Of a stretch of 55,876 nucleotides of DNA, positions 1-7,935 are shown piece after piece; the stretch's first letter is position 1; every line of letters starts with the position of its first letter. Where the stretch lies: contig NZ_FPIQ01000019.1 of NCBI RefSeq assembly GCF_900119085.1, positions 3,253 through 59,128 of the forward strand, written 5' to 3'. The translations under genes were made by a program, and so were the position numbers. The stretch is from Nitrosovibrio sp. Nv17 (lineage in GTDB: Bacteria > Pseudomonadota > Gammaproteobacteria > Burkholderiales > Nitrosomonadaceae). A model generated the notes under the pieces. It searched no databases and was not told the DNA's origin. It was given only the letters and a program-made list of their open reading frames with translations.

Positions 1-36
1 GTTCCGGCCAGAGCGCAAATCCCAACCTGCTATACT
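1..36 (+). CRISPR. Terminal repeat of a type II-C CRISPR array
   Basis: The first 36 bases behave as a CRISPR repeat. Bases 8-26 are a perfect 19-nt reverse complement of 4536-4554, the anti-repeat of the tracrRNA upstream of cas9. Pairing with that tracrRNA means the crRNA is transcribed on the plus strand, toward cas2. The repeat ends in TGCTATACT, an extended -10 promoter element. Type II-C repeats of Neisseria carry such an element so that each crRNA can be transcribed from its own repeat. The rest of the array lies left of the window, so only one repeat is seen and repeat length is inferred from the family norm. As the repeat next to cas2, it is probably the leader-distal one. Confidence 0.85.
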
Positions 37-42
37 CGAAAC

Positions 43-76
43 TCACCATCCTCTTGATAAATATAGAGGATGGTGA
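43..76. terminator. Perfect 12-bp hairpin between array end and cas2
   Basis: Bases 43-54 (TCACCATCCTCT) and 65-76 are perfect reverse complements around a 10-nt loop. The hairpin lies between the last repeat and the 3' end of cas2, where the plus-strand crRNA transcript and the minus-strand cas mRNA converge, so a bidirectional terminator or RNA-stabilising stem is likely. No long U tract follows on either strand, so it is not a textbook intrinsic terminator. Confidence 0.55.
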
Positions 77-105
77 ATATCGGGCGTCCAGAGCCATGGT
101 AATCT

Positions 106-432
106 CTAAAACAAACAGTACTGATCTGGAGATTTTTTGGACGCTCGTTTGATTTTTCCATAGAAAGTAATAATGCGTTCGTACTGCTTATCCGTAAATT
201 GCAAAATATTTACCCTCCCCCCACTGGGCAAACACCTCTCCACTTGTGAGCAATAAGTATCGACCTGGCCTTGACTGTTACAAAATCGCATGTAAACAGA
301 AAACTGCGACATCTCAAATCCCATATCAAGTAACGCATTCCGAAATTCTGTCGCTGCCTTACGCTCAGCTCTCTCAATCACTGGCAAATCGAACATCACC
401 ATGATCCACATGAGTCGATATCCAGATAACAT
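106..432 (-). CDS. cas2: CRISPR-associated endonuclease Cas2
   Basis: 108 aa, the usual Cas2 length. It begins with a ferredoxin-like beta strand ending in MVMFDLP, which carries the conserved Asp (D15). Cas2 dimers bridge two Cas1 dimers in the complex that integrates new spacers. It is the last gene of the minus-strand cas9-cas1-cas2 operon, 15 bp after cas1, and ends about 70 bp from the CRISPR repeat. The gene is AT-rich like the rest of the cas block. The identification rests on motif, size and context. Confidence 0.93.
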   Translation of the reverse strand: MLSGYRLMWIMVMFDLPVIERAERKAATEFRNALLDMGFEMSQFSVYMRFCNSQGQVDTYCSQVERCLPSGGRVNILQFTDKQYERIITFYGKIKRASKKSPDQYCLF

Positions 433-447
433 TTTTCGGACTATTTC

Positions 448-1371
448 TCAGTTTAGTGCGGAAGCCATATCTATAGGCAATCCGGGAAGGGGTAAATCAA
501 GCTTGTTTCTTTCACCTATAAATACCTGAGCCAATGAAGTAGCCAGCCTCTGAACGCAAACTAGGACAGGCGTTGCTCCCATACCAGTTTGCATATCTTC
601 ATATATCGTCCTAACCAATGCGCGCTTGCTCTCAGATGTAATCAATCTCTCTCCATTTCTGTTCAGCAACCACACCTTCAGATCAATGATGGGGCGAAAA
701 GGCTCCATCAGATCATCCACTAACCGCATGGCATTCCCCTCATTCCGATGATGTATTCCAAGGGTTGGGTGTAGCCCTGCCGCCACTACTGACCTCGCTG
801 TAGCGGCCCGCAGAACTGTATATCCATAATTTAGCATGGCATTCAATCCCCCTTCCTGCTGATCGCGTCGAAAATCACTACCAAATAATAGGCCCCAGTA
901 ACGCCGTGCTCCCTGTGCTTCGAGATTATCCGGATCTCCAGACCGCACCTTACGGATCAAATATCGAAGGGGTATATCTGGTGCACCGGTAGCTTCAAGA
1001 ACAATGGCTTGCTGTTGCAGTTTGGATTTGACAATCTCAGCCCACAAACGCTTCATCAATGGTTGTCCGGCCGCAAGCTGCGCATCGAAACGCTTGGCCT
1101 GCTGATAATTTCCATCAATAGTCACCAGCATGCCTACAGCATTATGGTTTGCGGCACACAATACAAAAGGAACACAGCGCTCGGTTAAGGCCACCAACAG
1201 GTTATTGGTGTAGCTGAGGCCATGTGCATTGGCTATAAGCGCAACAATATCATCCAGAGGAACCTGACCGAGCTCCTTGCGCTCACCCTGTGTATCCTGC
1301 ACCACCAGAAAACCTCGAGAAAGAAACAGATGCCGGCGGTCATCAGCAATTTCGACGATGCGTCCTATCAC
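448..1371 (-). CDS. cas1: CRISPR-associated integrase Cas1 (type II)
   Basis: 307 aa. The metal-binding triad of Cas1 is visible: E151 in EAQGARRYW, His in the GIHH motif at 205-208, and Asp in LVDDLMEPFRP near 217-226. Cas1 is the integrase that inserts protospacers at the leader end of the array, working with Cas2 and, in type II systems, with Cas9 and often Csn2. No csn2 or cas4 lies in this locus, which identifies it as subtype II-C. The gene starts 5 bp after the cas9 stop, so the three genes are probably co-transcribed. All catalytic residues appear intact. Confidence 0.96.
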   Translation of the reverse strand: MIGRIVEIADDRRHLFLSRGFLVVQDTQGERKELGQVPLDDIVALIANAHGLSYTNNLLVALTERCVPFVLCAANHNAVGMLVTIDGNYQQAKRFDAQLAAGQPLMKRLWAEIVKSKLQQQAIVLEATGAPDIPLRYLIRKVRSGDPDNLEAQGARRYWGLLFGSDFRRDQQEGGLNAMLNYGYTVLRAATARSVVAAGLHPTLGIHHRNEGNAMRLVDDLMEPFRPIIDLKVWLLNRNGERLITSESKRALVRTIYEDMQTGMGATPVLVCVQRLATSLAQVFIGERNKLDLPLPGLPIDMASALN

Positions 1372-1376
1372 TCGGA

Positions 1377-4300
1377 CTATCCTTTAAAACCAGGATCCTG
1401 GAGCTTTCCTGTTGGTGAAATCGTAACACGGCGCGCTTTGAGCAATTGAAGAGAGCTGGCTTTCTTTGAGATATACGAAAAAGGGTCTTCTTTGTTTCTG
1501 TTTCTCGCGTCGACATTTGCTTCATTTATATCAGCCATAAATACTTGTCCATTACTACTCAACTTCGCTACTCGCATTACCCGCAATATCCCATCAATAT
1601 GCAATCGAATCGTATCGTCGATCATCAACCGCATCACCAGTGATTCTCCGTTAAATCCCGTGCGAGAATCTCTTAGCTTTGCAATCCCACCCTTACGCAC
1701 TATTTGATATGCCATATATGTCGAAATGACATTCCCTTTCCATTTTCCACCTTCATCGCAAATGATTTCGATACAGTAATTGCTATCTCCTTTGTAACCC
1801 TTATAAGGACGCGGCTCTCCATTCGGTAAGAAGCCATGCCGATCCCCCACGCCGGTATCCGTGATTTCTATGACCTTCAAGTTCTCCTCTATATATATAC
1901 GTTGCCCCCCTTCCACCTTATGAAAGCCAATTTTTCCATCGCCGAGCAGGCCATATGCAGTATCATTGTGCATGGCACCTTCATGACCATGGTCTGGCTT
2001 ATGGCTGGTGTAAGTATGCCTAATCGCACGTTCCACATGTTCCCGATAACTCTCCCACGGCAAGGGCATGTTCGCCACAAGCCGATCTAGTTGGCTCTCT
2101 CGTGAACTGGCGCTGGCGGATGCAAACCGCTGTAACAAACCCTGGTCAGTTACAGCTATCACACAAGCATCCACCGCATGATGACGATGATCATTACGAT
2201 TCTTTTCACCCCTCAACCCCAGAATACCATTCAACCCCAGCTTTGCACGCAATAGGGCTGTCATTCGCCCAGGAATGACACGGGTATGCGGGCAAATCAA
2301 GCTTAGATACTCCTTGGCAACCCTGCTCATATACCGCGTGTCATTCAACGCACGTGCAAGAAAACCAGCATCATCTTTCAACCAATTCCGATAACCATCC
2401 TCGCCAAAGCGATAGCGCTTGGCCTTAGGCATACGCTCGGCCCTTTCCAAGATATCAGAATAATCAAAACCACTTGGATTTTGTGCCCCAAAAGCATCCC
2501 AGGGAGTGCGATTACCTTTGGCCCGATTGGCAAGACGAAGACAGACAGTTTTATTGTTCAGGCTATCATCCAAGGTTTGAGAGAAAGGTAAAATATGCTC
2601 AACCTCCACTTCGTCGCTTAGCAGCATGCTCACACTGATCTGTGTCCCTGAGTAAGGGCAGCGACGATCCGCTGGATCCGATCCCAGTTCCTCCCACAGA
2701 ATCATTTTCTGAATATCTGCATTTCTCACTCTTTCCTCATCGACATTCAGAATCCGCGCAATCTCTGCACGTAATCGTCTATTACGTTTTTGATTCTCAG
2801 CCTGACGCTTATTTTCCTCATTACGCTGATCCTTACTTTGCTTCAAGTCCCGGGCCACCTCCACAATTACCTCACTGGGATGCCCATACCGCTTGATCAG
2901 GGCGTTCACAACAAGACGTACTTGATTCAAGCAAACGTGTACGGTGGGATTGGCTATTCGGCCATAGCGTTTTTCATCTTTATCCTGAGGATCGTTGCTC
3001 CCGAAGCCGACATGGCGTTGCAAGGCTCTTCCATAATAGGGTAATTCCAACAGTACTTCGCCGGTGACTGATGCACCAATGTGACTGTGATGTTCAAAAC
3101 CTGCAGCTATCACCGCTTTGTCATACGTAATCACCTCTCTGCGTAACTCTGGAAGAATGCGATCTATAGCTATCTTGCATAATCCTCCGTAGCCTTCCGG
3201 CAATCCAACATTGGCAATGGCTTCCGCGCGCTCCTCATCCACATCTGTTTCATTACGCAACCAGGAAATCAATTGGCTCATGTTTTCTTCTTTACACAGC
3301 TTTAGAACTATCTCATCCTGTTTTTCCTCACTAAATGAGAACCAGTCTTCTCCGAAATACTTATCTTTGCTCAAAATAGCATTGGTAATGTTGCCTTTGA
3401 GTTCCTGGCGTCTCTGATCTTCCAGATTGAATTGTACCGAGCCGTTCATTCCCAACAATTTCTTTATCTCGGGAAACGTACGCTTACCATATCTCTCAAG
3501 AGATCCAACGAGATCATCACGTTGCTTTAACGTAAGTGTTTCCTCTTTCAAATTTTCGCCCAGAATACGCAAGTTATTCACTTCCTGATACAGGCGAAAA
3601 CGTTGCACGCTGGGCAACGCCATCGGTGCACGCTCTTCATCGGGAATGAATGTACAACGACCCGGTCTGATTGGTTTGAGAGGCCTCTGATAAAGCAATA
3701 TATCCTTGAGTTCTATACGTGCCGCTTCATTGAACAACACCGGATTGAATTCGGATTGACTCTTCCATAAAACATCGAATTCCTGCTCGATCATGGCACG
3801 ATCGACATAAAGATCGTAATTTTTGTTAATACGCGTTTTCCCATCATCATTGATGGTTCTTTTTTCTCTGTACCGTGCTCGGACACCCCATCCCAATTTA
3901 TGGCGGTTGTTCAACCATTCGCCCACCGTGCGACAATTCTCCGATGCAAGGGCATTTCTCAAACGAGTGATGGCCGTCTTCAATACACTGGAGTCATCGT
4001 TCTTTTGGTCTGTTTTACGATTGCTCTTGAATCCACGTCGTTGGTTGATATGAAACAATGCACGACCAAATTCCCCGGGAGTGAGTGCCTCATTCAATCC
4101 CTTTGCCCGCAGAAAATAAGGATCCAGAAGCTCCAATGCCTTGCGTTGAGCCTTCTCTGAAGGAAAAAATCCGTATTGGATCAGGGCATTCAACATTCGG
4201 CACCTACGCCTCAAGAAGCGATCACGACGCCTTCGCATGGCTCGAGCCTTCCGCCTCGTAACAGCCAATGAAGATCCATCCTTTGGATTCCGGCCATCTG

Positions 4301-4436
4301 AGAAAATACGTACCCCGGTTTTTATTACCGCACAGGGCTGATCGCTCGTATCCAGGCGAACCAGCGCCCATCCGATCGATGTCGACCCCAAATCGAGGCC
4401 CAAGCGATAGCGCATTTTATGTAACATGGTTCGCAC
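1377..4436 (-). CDS. cas9: Type II-C RNA-guided endonuclease Cas9
   Basis: 1019 aa, a compact Cas9 (the Neisseria enzyme is about 1080 aa). RuvC-I is GLDLGSTSIGW with D15. The arginine-rich bridge helix spans about 61-82. RuvC-II is VIVEVARD with E526. The HNH core is EVEHILPFS with H614 and N627/N628 in SLNNKT. RuvC-III is HRHHAVDAC with H753 and D756. All nuclease residues are present, so both strands of a target should be cut. The ATG at 4436 has a GAGGAGGGG ribosome site upstream, while the next Met (residue 8) has none, so I keep the longer start. The PAM-interacting C-terminus is too divergent for a PAM prediction. First gene of the cas9-cas1-cas2 operon, divergent from the tracrRNA. 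Confidence 0.97.
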   Translation of the reverse strand: MRTMLHKMRYRLGLDLGSTSIGWALVRLDTSDQPCAVIKTGVRIFSDGRNPKDGSSLAVTRRKARAMRRRRDRFLRRRCRMLNALIQYGFFPSEKAQRKALELLDPYFLRAKGLNEALTPGEFGRALFHINQRRGFKSNRKTDQKNDDSSVLKTAITRLRNALASENCRTVGEWLNNRHKLGWGVRARYREKRTINDDGKTRINKNYDLYVDRAMIEQEFDVLWKSQSEFNPVLFNEAARIELKDILLYQRPLKPIRPGRCTFIPDEERAPMALPSVQRFRLYQEVNNLRILGENLKEETLTLKQRDDLVGSLERYGKRTFPEIKKLLGMNGSVQFNLEDQRRQELKGNITNAILSKDKYFGEDWFSFSEEKQDEIVLKLCKEENMSQLISWLRNETDVDEERAEAIANVGLPEGYGGLCKIAIDRILPELRREVITYDKAVIAAGFEHHSHIGASVTGEVLLELPYYGRALQRHVGFGSNDPQDKDEKRYGRIANPTVHVCLNQVRLVVNALIKRYGHPSEVIVEVARDLKQSKDQRNEENKRQAENQKRNRRLRAEIARILNVDEERVRNADIQKMILWEELGSDPADRRCPYSGTQISVSMLLSDEVEVEHILPFSQTLDDSLNNKTVCLRLANRAKGNRTPWDAFGAQNPSGFDYSDILERAERMPKAKRYRFGEDGYRNWLKDDAGFLARALNDTRYMSRVAKEYLSLICPHTRVIPGRMTALLRAKLGLNGILGLRGEKNRNDHRHHAVDACVIAVTDQGLLQRFASASASSRESQLDRLVANMPLPWESYREHVERAIRHTYTSHKPDHGHEGAMHNDTAYGLLGDGKIGFHKVEGGQRIYIEENLKVIEITDTGVGDRHGFLPNGEPRPYKGYKGDSNYCIEIICDEGGKWKGNVISTYMAYQIVRKGGIAKLRDSRTGFNGESLVMRLMIDDTIRLHIDGILRVMRVAKLSSNGQVFMADINEANVDARNRNKEDPFSYISKKASSLQLLKARRVTISPTGKLQDPGFKG

Positions 4437-4489
4437 CCCTCCTCTTTTGCTGGGAACCTATGAAACTTTCTTCGAATCCCTATTATCCC

Positions 4490-4518
4490 TTGACGCCTCA
4501 GCATTTTGCCATTATAGT
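4490..4518 (+). promoter_or_regulatory. Sigma-70 promoter of the tracrRNA
   Basis: TTGACG (4490-4495), a 17-bp spacer and TATAGT (4513-4518) make a near-consensus promoter. The predicted start is near 4525, about 11 nt before the anti-repeat core. On the opposite strand 4516-4511 reads TATAAT, a possible -10 for cas9, but its -35 is poor. The two divergent promoters may overlap. Confidence 0.8.
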
Positions 4519-4524
4519 CATCAA

Positions 4525-4614
4525 TACGCTAGTAAGTTGGGATTTGCGCTCTGGACGCTAACAAGCTGAAAGATGCACTAAATGATAAGGCCGCTATATG
4601 CGGCCTTATTTCAT
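4525..4614 (+). ncRNA. tracrRNA of the II-C CRISPR-Cas9 system
   Basis: A roughly 85-90 nt RNA is predicted from a consensus promoter to an intrinsic terminator. Bases 4536-4554 are a perfect 19-nt complement of CRISPR repeat bases 8-26, with weaker pairing on both sides, so this is the anti-repeat. The following CTGAAAGATG resembles the CUGAAAAGAUG element after the anti-repeat in Neisseria tracrRNA. The RNA pairs with pre-crRNA repeats, is trimmed if RNase III acts, and loads Cas9. It is transcribed divergently from cas9. The exact 5' end is inferred. Confidence 0.88.
4587..4614 (+). terminator. Intrinsic terminator of the tracrRNA
   Basis: AAGGCCGC (4587-4594), loop TATAT and GCGGCCTT (4600-4607) form a perfect 8-bp stem followed by ATTTCATTT. 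This sets the 3' end of the tracrRNA and may also be the terminal hairpin bound by Cas9. Confidence 0.85.
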
Positions 4615-4820
4615 TTATCCTTGAAGCGATTCGTTGCCAGCTTTTCTGGATTATGAGTCTTGCCTTCCACCCCAACATTCATGACCTATCCTTTTTCAAG
4701 TCGACAATAGCAGACACCTCCAATCAGGACTTGAAGCATAGAAATACAGAAATTTGACGCCCTGCCTCGGCGCCGTGTAACGTTCGGCCCTGATCGAGCA
4801 TCTCCGGAACCTTCCATCCC
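4615..4820. other. Non-coding junction between the cas block and the GC-rich chromosome
   Basis: No convincing gene. The sequence changes from AT-rich (4615 to about 4765) to GC-rich after about 4770. This is the likely right edge of the acquired CRISPR-Cas segment. I saw no tRNA end, direct repeat or insertion-sequence end here. The promoter of the downstream synthase gene should lie here but no clear one was identified. Confidence 0.5.
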
Positions 4821-5861
4821 TTGAGCACCGACCCCATCGCGCACGAGCTGCTGCACGGCATTCTCAGGCAGGTCTCGCGCTCGTTCTACCTCACGCTCCG
4901 GGTGCTGCCGGCGCCGGTGCGGGACCAGATGGGGCTGTCGTACCTGTTCGCGCGCGCGGCCGACACCATCGCCGATACGGATCTGATCGACCGCGACCGG
5001 CGCCTGGCCTACCTGCACCGGTTCCAGGCGCAGTTCCGGAATGATGCGATAGACTGGCAGGCGGTGCGGGAGATCCAGGCCGCGCTGGTCCCGCACCAGC
5101 GCGATTCCGCGGAGGGCGTCCTGCTGCAGCGGCTGGAGGACTGCCTGAAGATATACGAGGGCTACGAGGCAGGCGACCGCGCCCGCATCCGCTGGCTGAT
5201 GGAGGTGCTGCCCCAGGGCATGGAGATGGACCTCACCCGCTTCCCCGCCGATGTGCCGGGGCGGCCGGTGGCGCTGTCCACGCTGGAGGAGCTGGACCGC
5301 TACACCTATCACGTCGCGGGATGCGTGGGGGAATTCTGGACCCGGATGGTGTGCGCGCACAGCCCGGGGATGGCGCGCTGGAATGTCGAGGAGATGTCCG
5401 CCCTGGGGGTGCGGTTCGGCAAGGGCCTGCAGCTCACCAACATCGTCAAGGATATCGCGCGCGACCTGCACAACGGCCGCTGCTACATGCCGGACGAGCT
5501 CCTGCACGAGGCCGGGCTGAAAGCCCATGACCTGCTGGACGAGGCGAGCCTGCCCGCCTTCCGGCCGGTATTGGATCGAATCATCCGGCTCGCGGTGGCG
5601 CACCTGGACGCGGGCTGGGCCTATACGCTGGCGATCCCGGCCGGGGAGGTGCGTCAGCGGCTGGCCTGCATGTGGCCCATCCTGCTGGCGGGCGAGACGC
5701 TGTGGCGCGTGGCGGCCGCCCCCGGCCTGCTCAACCCGGCCGTCAACGTGAAGGCCCCCCGCAGCACGGTGTACCGCGTGATGGCGGTGACGGCCCTCAC
5801 CGCCGCCAATGGAACGGTGGCCACCGCCTGGTGGAACGGGATCCGCGCGCGCATCGCCTGA
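4821..5861 (+). CDS. Squalene/phytoene synthase family protein
   Basis: 346 aa. Two aspartate-rich motifs that bind prenyl diphosphates through Mg2+ are visible: ADTIAD (D48, D52) and NIVKDIARD (D211, D215). YHVAGCVGEFW near 163-173 is also typical. The family condenses two farnesyl (or geranylgeranyl) diphosphates head to head into squalene (or phytoene). Which product is made cannot be decided here, since no hopene cyclase or carotenoid desaturase lies nearby. A hydrophobic C-terminal tail (about 318-340) suggests membrane association. The start is TTG at 4821 without a strong ribosome site and is the least certain part. The transporter gene follows after 15 bp, suggesting an operon. Confidence 0.88.
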   Translation: MSTDPIAHELLHGILRQVSRSFYLTLRVLPAPVRDQMGLSYLFARAADTIADTDLIDRDRRLAYLHRFQAQFRNDAIDWQAVREIQAALVPHQRDSAEGVLLQRLEDCLKIYEGYEAGDRARIRWLMEVLPQGMEMDLTRFPADVPGRPVALSTLEELDRYTYHVAGCVGEFWTRMVCAHSPGMARWNVEEMSALGVRFGKGLQLTNIVKDIARDLHNGRCYMPDELLHEAGLKAHDLLDEASLPAFRPVLDRIIRLAVAHLDAGWAYTLAIPAGEVRQRLACMWPILLAGETLWRVAAAPGLLNPAVNVKAPRSTVYRVMAVTALTAANGTVATAWWNGIRARIA

Positions 5862-5876
5862 GAATATGCCACAAGG

Positions 5877-7529
5877 ATGAATACGACACCCACGCCCCCC
5901 GGATTGATCGCCGGCCTGCACCGCTGGCTGGATGACAACATCCTCTCGCTGGGCCGGGAGATGCGCCTGTCGTACCTGCCGCCGCTGATGGTCTACGTCG
6001 CCGCCGGGATTTCCGGCCTGACGGGAATCGTGGGCACCTTCTACGTCAAGGAGCGCCTGGGACTGTCCGCCGAGTTCCTGGCGGCGCTGGGGTTCTGGAT
6101 GATGCTGCCGTGGGCGCTGAAGATGCCGCTCGGCCACCTGGTGGATCTCGTGTGGCGCTGGAAGAGCCTGCTGGTCTACCTGGGGGCGGGGCTCATCGCG
6201 CTGAGCCTGCTGATCATGATCGGCCTGCTCGGGCATACCGAGGCCATGCACGCCCTAGCGCCGGTGGAGGCCTGGTACGTGACCTCCGCCCTGCTCGCGC
6301 CCATCGGCTACGTGCTGCAGGACGTGGTGGCGGACGCCATGACGGTGGAAGCGGTGCCGCGCGTGGACGGGCAGGGGCAGCCGCTGGATCTGGAGGCGCG
6401 CAAGTCGATGCACGTCACCATGCAGACGCTGGGGCGCGTGGCCATCATCAGCGGCGGCGTCCTGGTCTCGGTCATGAACGTGTTCCTGCTGCAGGGCGTG
6501 GGCGAGCTGCCGGAGGCGGACAAGGCCGCGACCTACCTGTTCGTGTACGAGCTGGCGCTGATCATTCCCGTCGTGTCGGTGCTGGGCGTCCTGCTCGCCA
6601 CCTGGCTGCGGCGCCAGGAAATGGCGCGGCTGGCCGCGCAGGGGCACAGCCGCGAGGCCTCCGAGGCGCTGCTCGGCCTCCACAACGAACCGCCACCGGT
6701 CAACTGGTGGATACTGGGCGGGGGGCTGGCCTTTACCGTTGTTTCGCTGAGCGTCGGCCTCAGCCGCATCGCCTGGGGGGAGGAGATCATCTTCCTCGTC
6801 TCGATGGCGATCGTGCTGTTCCTGATGTGGCGCCTCACGGGGGAACTCGAGCCGGACGCGCGCAACGTGCTGGTGGGCACCGCCGTGCTGATCTTCGTCT
6901 TCCGCGCCGTGCCGGGGCCGGGCGCAGGCTCCACCTGGTGGATGATCGACGAACTGGGCTTCGACCAGTCGTTCCTCGCGACGCTGTCGCTGATCGGCGC
7001 GGTGCTGACCCTTGCCGGCATGTTCATCTTCCGCCGCTTCATGGCGGAGCGCTCGATCGCCTACATCATCGGCGCGCTCACCATCGCGGGGACGATCCTG
7101 TCGCTGCCGATCATCGGGATGTACTTCGGGCTGCACCACTGGACCGCCTCCGTCACCGGCGGCGTCGTGGATGCCCGCTTCATCGCCGTCATCGACACGG
7201 CGCTGGAGTCGCCCCTGGGGCAGATCGCGATGATCCCCATGCTGGCGTGGATCGCCAATTCCGCGCCGGAAAAACTCAAGGCGACCTTCTTCGCGGTCAT
7301 GGCCTCGTTCACCAATCTCGCCCTGTCCGCCTCCCAGCTCGCCACCAAGCACATCAATCAGATCTTCGTCGTCGCGCGCGAGGTGAAAGACCCGCTCAGC
7401 GGTGCCGTCACCGTGCCCGCCGACTACGGCGCGCTGGGCATCCTGCTCATCACGGTGACGGCGATCGGCTTCGCGATGCCCATGCTGTCCATCCTGCTGC
7501 TGCGGCAAACGCGCTTCCGCAACGCCTGA
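5877..7529 (+). CDS. BT1-like MFS transporter
   Basis: 550 aa, strongly hydrophobic, with about 12 membrane segments. The early GHLVDLVWRWKSLL loop and the later APIGYVLQDVVADAMTVE segment resemble the BT1 (folate-biopterin) branch of the major facilitator superfamily. The substrate is unknown; BT1 proteins move pteridines or folate in protozoa and plants, but bacterial members are mostly uncharacterised. The gene starts 15 bp after the prenyl synthase gene and is probably co-transcribed, so a lipid-related substrate is also possible. That is inference from context only. Confidence 0.7.
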   Translation: MNTTPTPPGLIAGLHRWLDDNILSLGREMRLSYLPPLMVYVAAGISGLTGIVGTFYVKERLGLSAEFLAALGFWMMLPWALKMPLGHLVDLVWRWKSLLVYLGAGLIALSLLIMIGLLGHTEAMHALAPVEAWYVTSALLAPIGYVLQDVVADAMTVEAVPRVDGQGQPLDLEARKSMHVTMQTLGRVAIISGGVLVSVMNVFLLQGVGELPEADKAATYLFVYELALIIPVVSVLGVLLATWLRRQEMARLAAQGHSREASEALLGLHNEPPPVNWWILGGGLAFTVVSLSVGLSRIAWGEEIIFLVSMAIVLFLMWRLTGELEPDARNVLVGTAVLIFVFRAVPGPGAGSTWWMIDELGFDQSFLATLSLIGAVLTLAGMFIFRRFMAERSIAYIIGALTIAGTILSLPIIGMYFGLHHWTASVTGGVVDARFIAVIDTALESPLGQIAMIPMLAWIANSAPEKLKATFFAVMASFTNLALSASQLATKHINQIFVVAREVKDPLSGAVTVPADYGALGILLITVTAIGFAMPMLSILLLRQTRFRNA

Positions 7530-7599
7530 GCAGCCCGCCGGCTTGACAATGCCACACCCGCCCTCCATCATTCGGCGGGTAATGGAAGGAGGGTTCGCG

Positions 7600-7902
7600 A
7601 TGCAGCGGCTGCAATCCCCATCGAGGCAGAAAGGCGGCATCACGTTGTTCGCGGTGGTGCTGGTCGTCTTCGCCGCGTCGATGGCGTACTGGCTCTGGCG
7701 CGCCCATGTGCAGGTGTCGCTGGAAATCGATCTCGCCTGCCGCCTGCCGGAGGCGGCGGCGTGCGCTGCCGCCCGGGGGCGCTATGCGGACAGCTTCTAC
7801 GCGGCCTGGCTGGGCCAGATGTTCCCCTGGGTGCTCCCTTTCGTCCCCGCCTTCATCTACGTGGTCTTCTTCCGCTGGCTGCGCGGAAACCGCCAGCCCT
7901 GA
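7600..7902 (+). CDS. Small two-helix membrane protein, unknown function
   Basis: 100 aa from the ATG at 7600, which has AGGAGG 8 nt upstream; an in-frame ATG at 7543-7545 lacks such a site. Residues about 12-33 and 77-96 form two membrane helices. Between them is a loop with two Cys (in LACRLPEAAACAAARGRY), which would face the periplasm if both ends are cytoplasmic and could form a disulfide. It starts 70 bp after the BT1-like gene. I do not recognise the family. Confidence 0.65.
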   Translation: MQRLQSPSRQKGGITLFAVVLVVFAASMAYWLWRAHVQVSLEIDLACRLPEAAACAAARGRYADSFYAAWLGQMFPWVLPFVPAFIYVVFFRWLRGNRQP

Positions 7903-7935
7903 TGCCCGGACGACCCGCGTGATTCCCCTGCGATC

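Noticed and set aside
4686-6251. 521-codon minus-strand open frame over the prenyl synthase gene
   Set aside because: It is rich in His/Gln/Arg/Pro in the pattern typical of an antisense shadow of a high-GC gene; the plus-strand gene has catalytic motifs.
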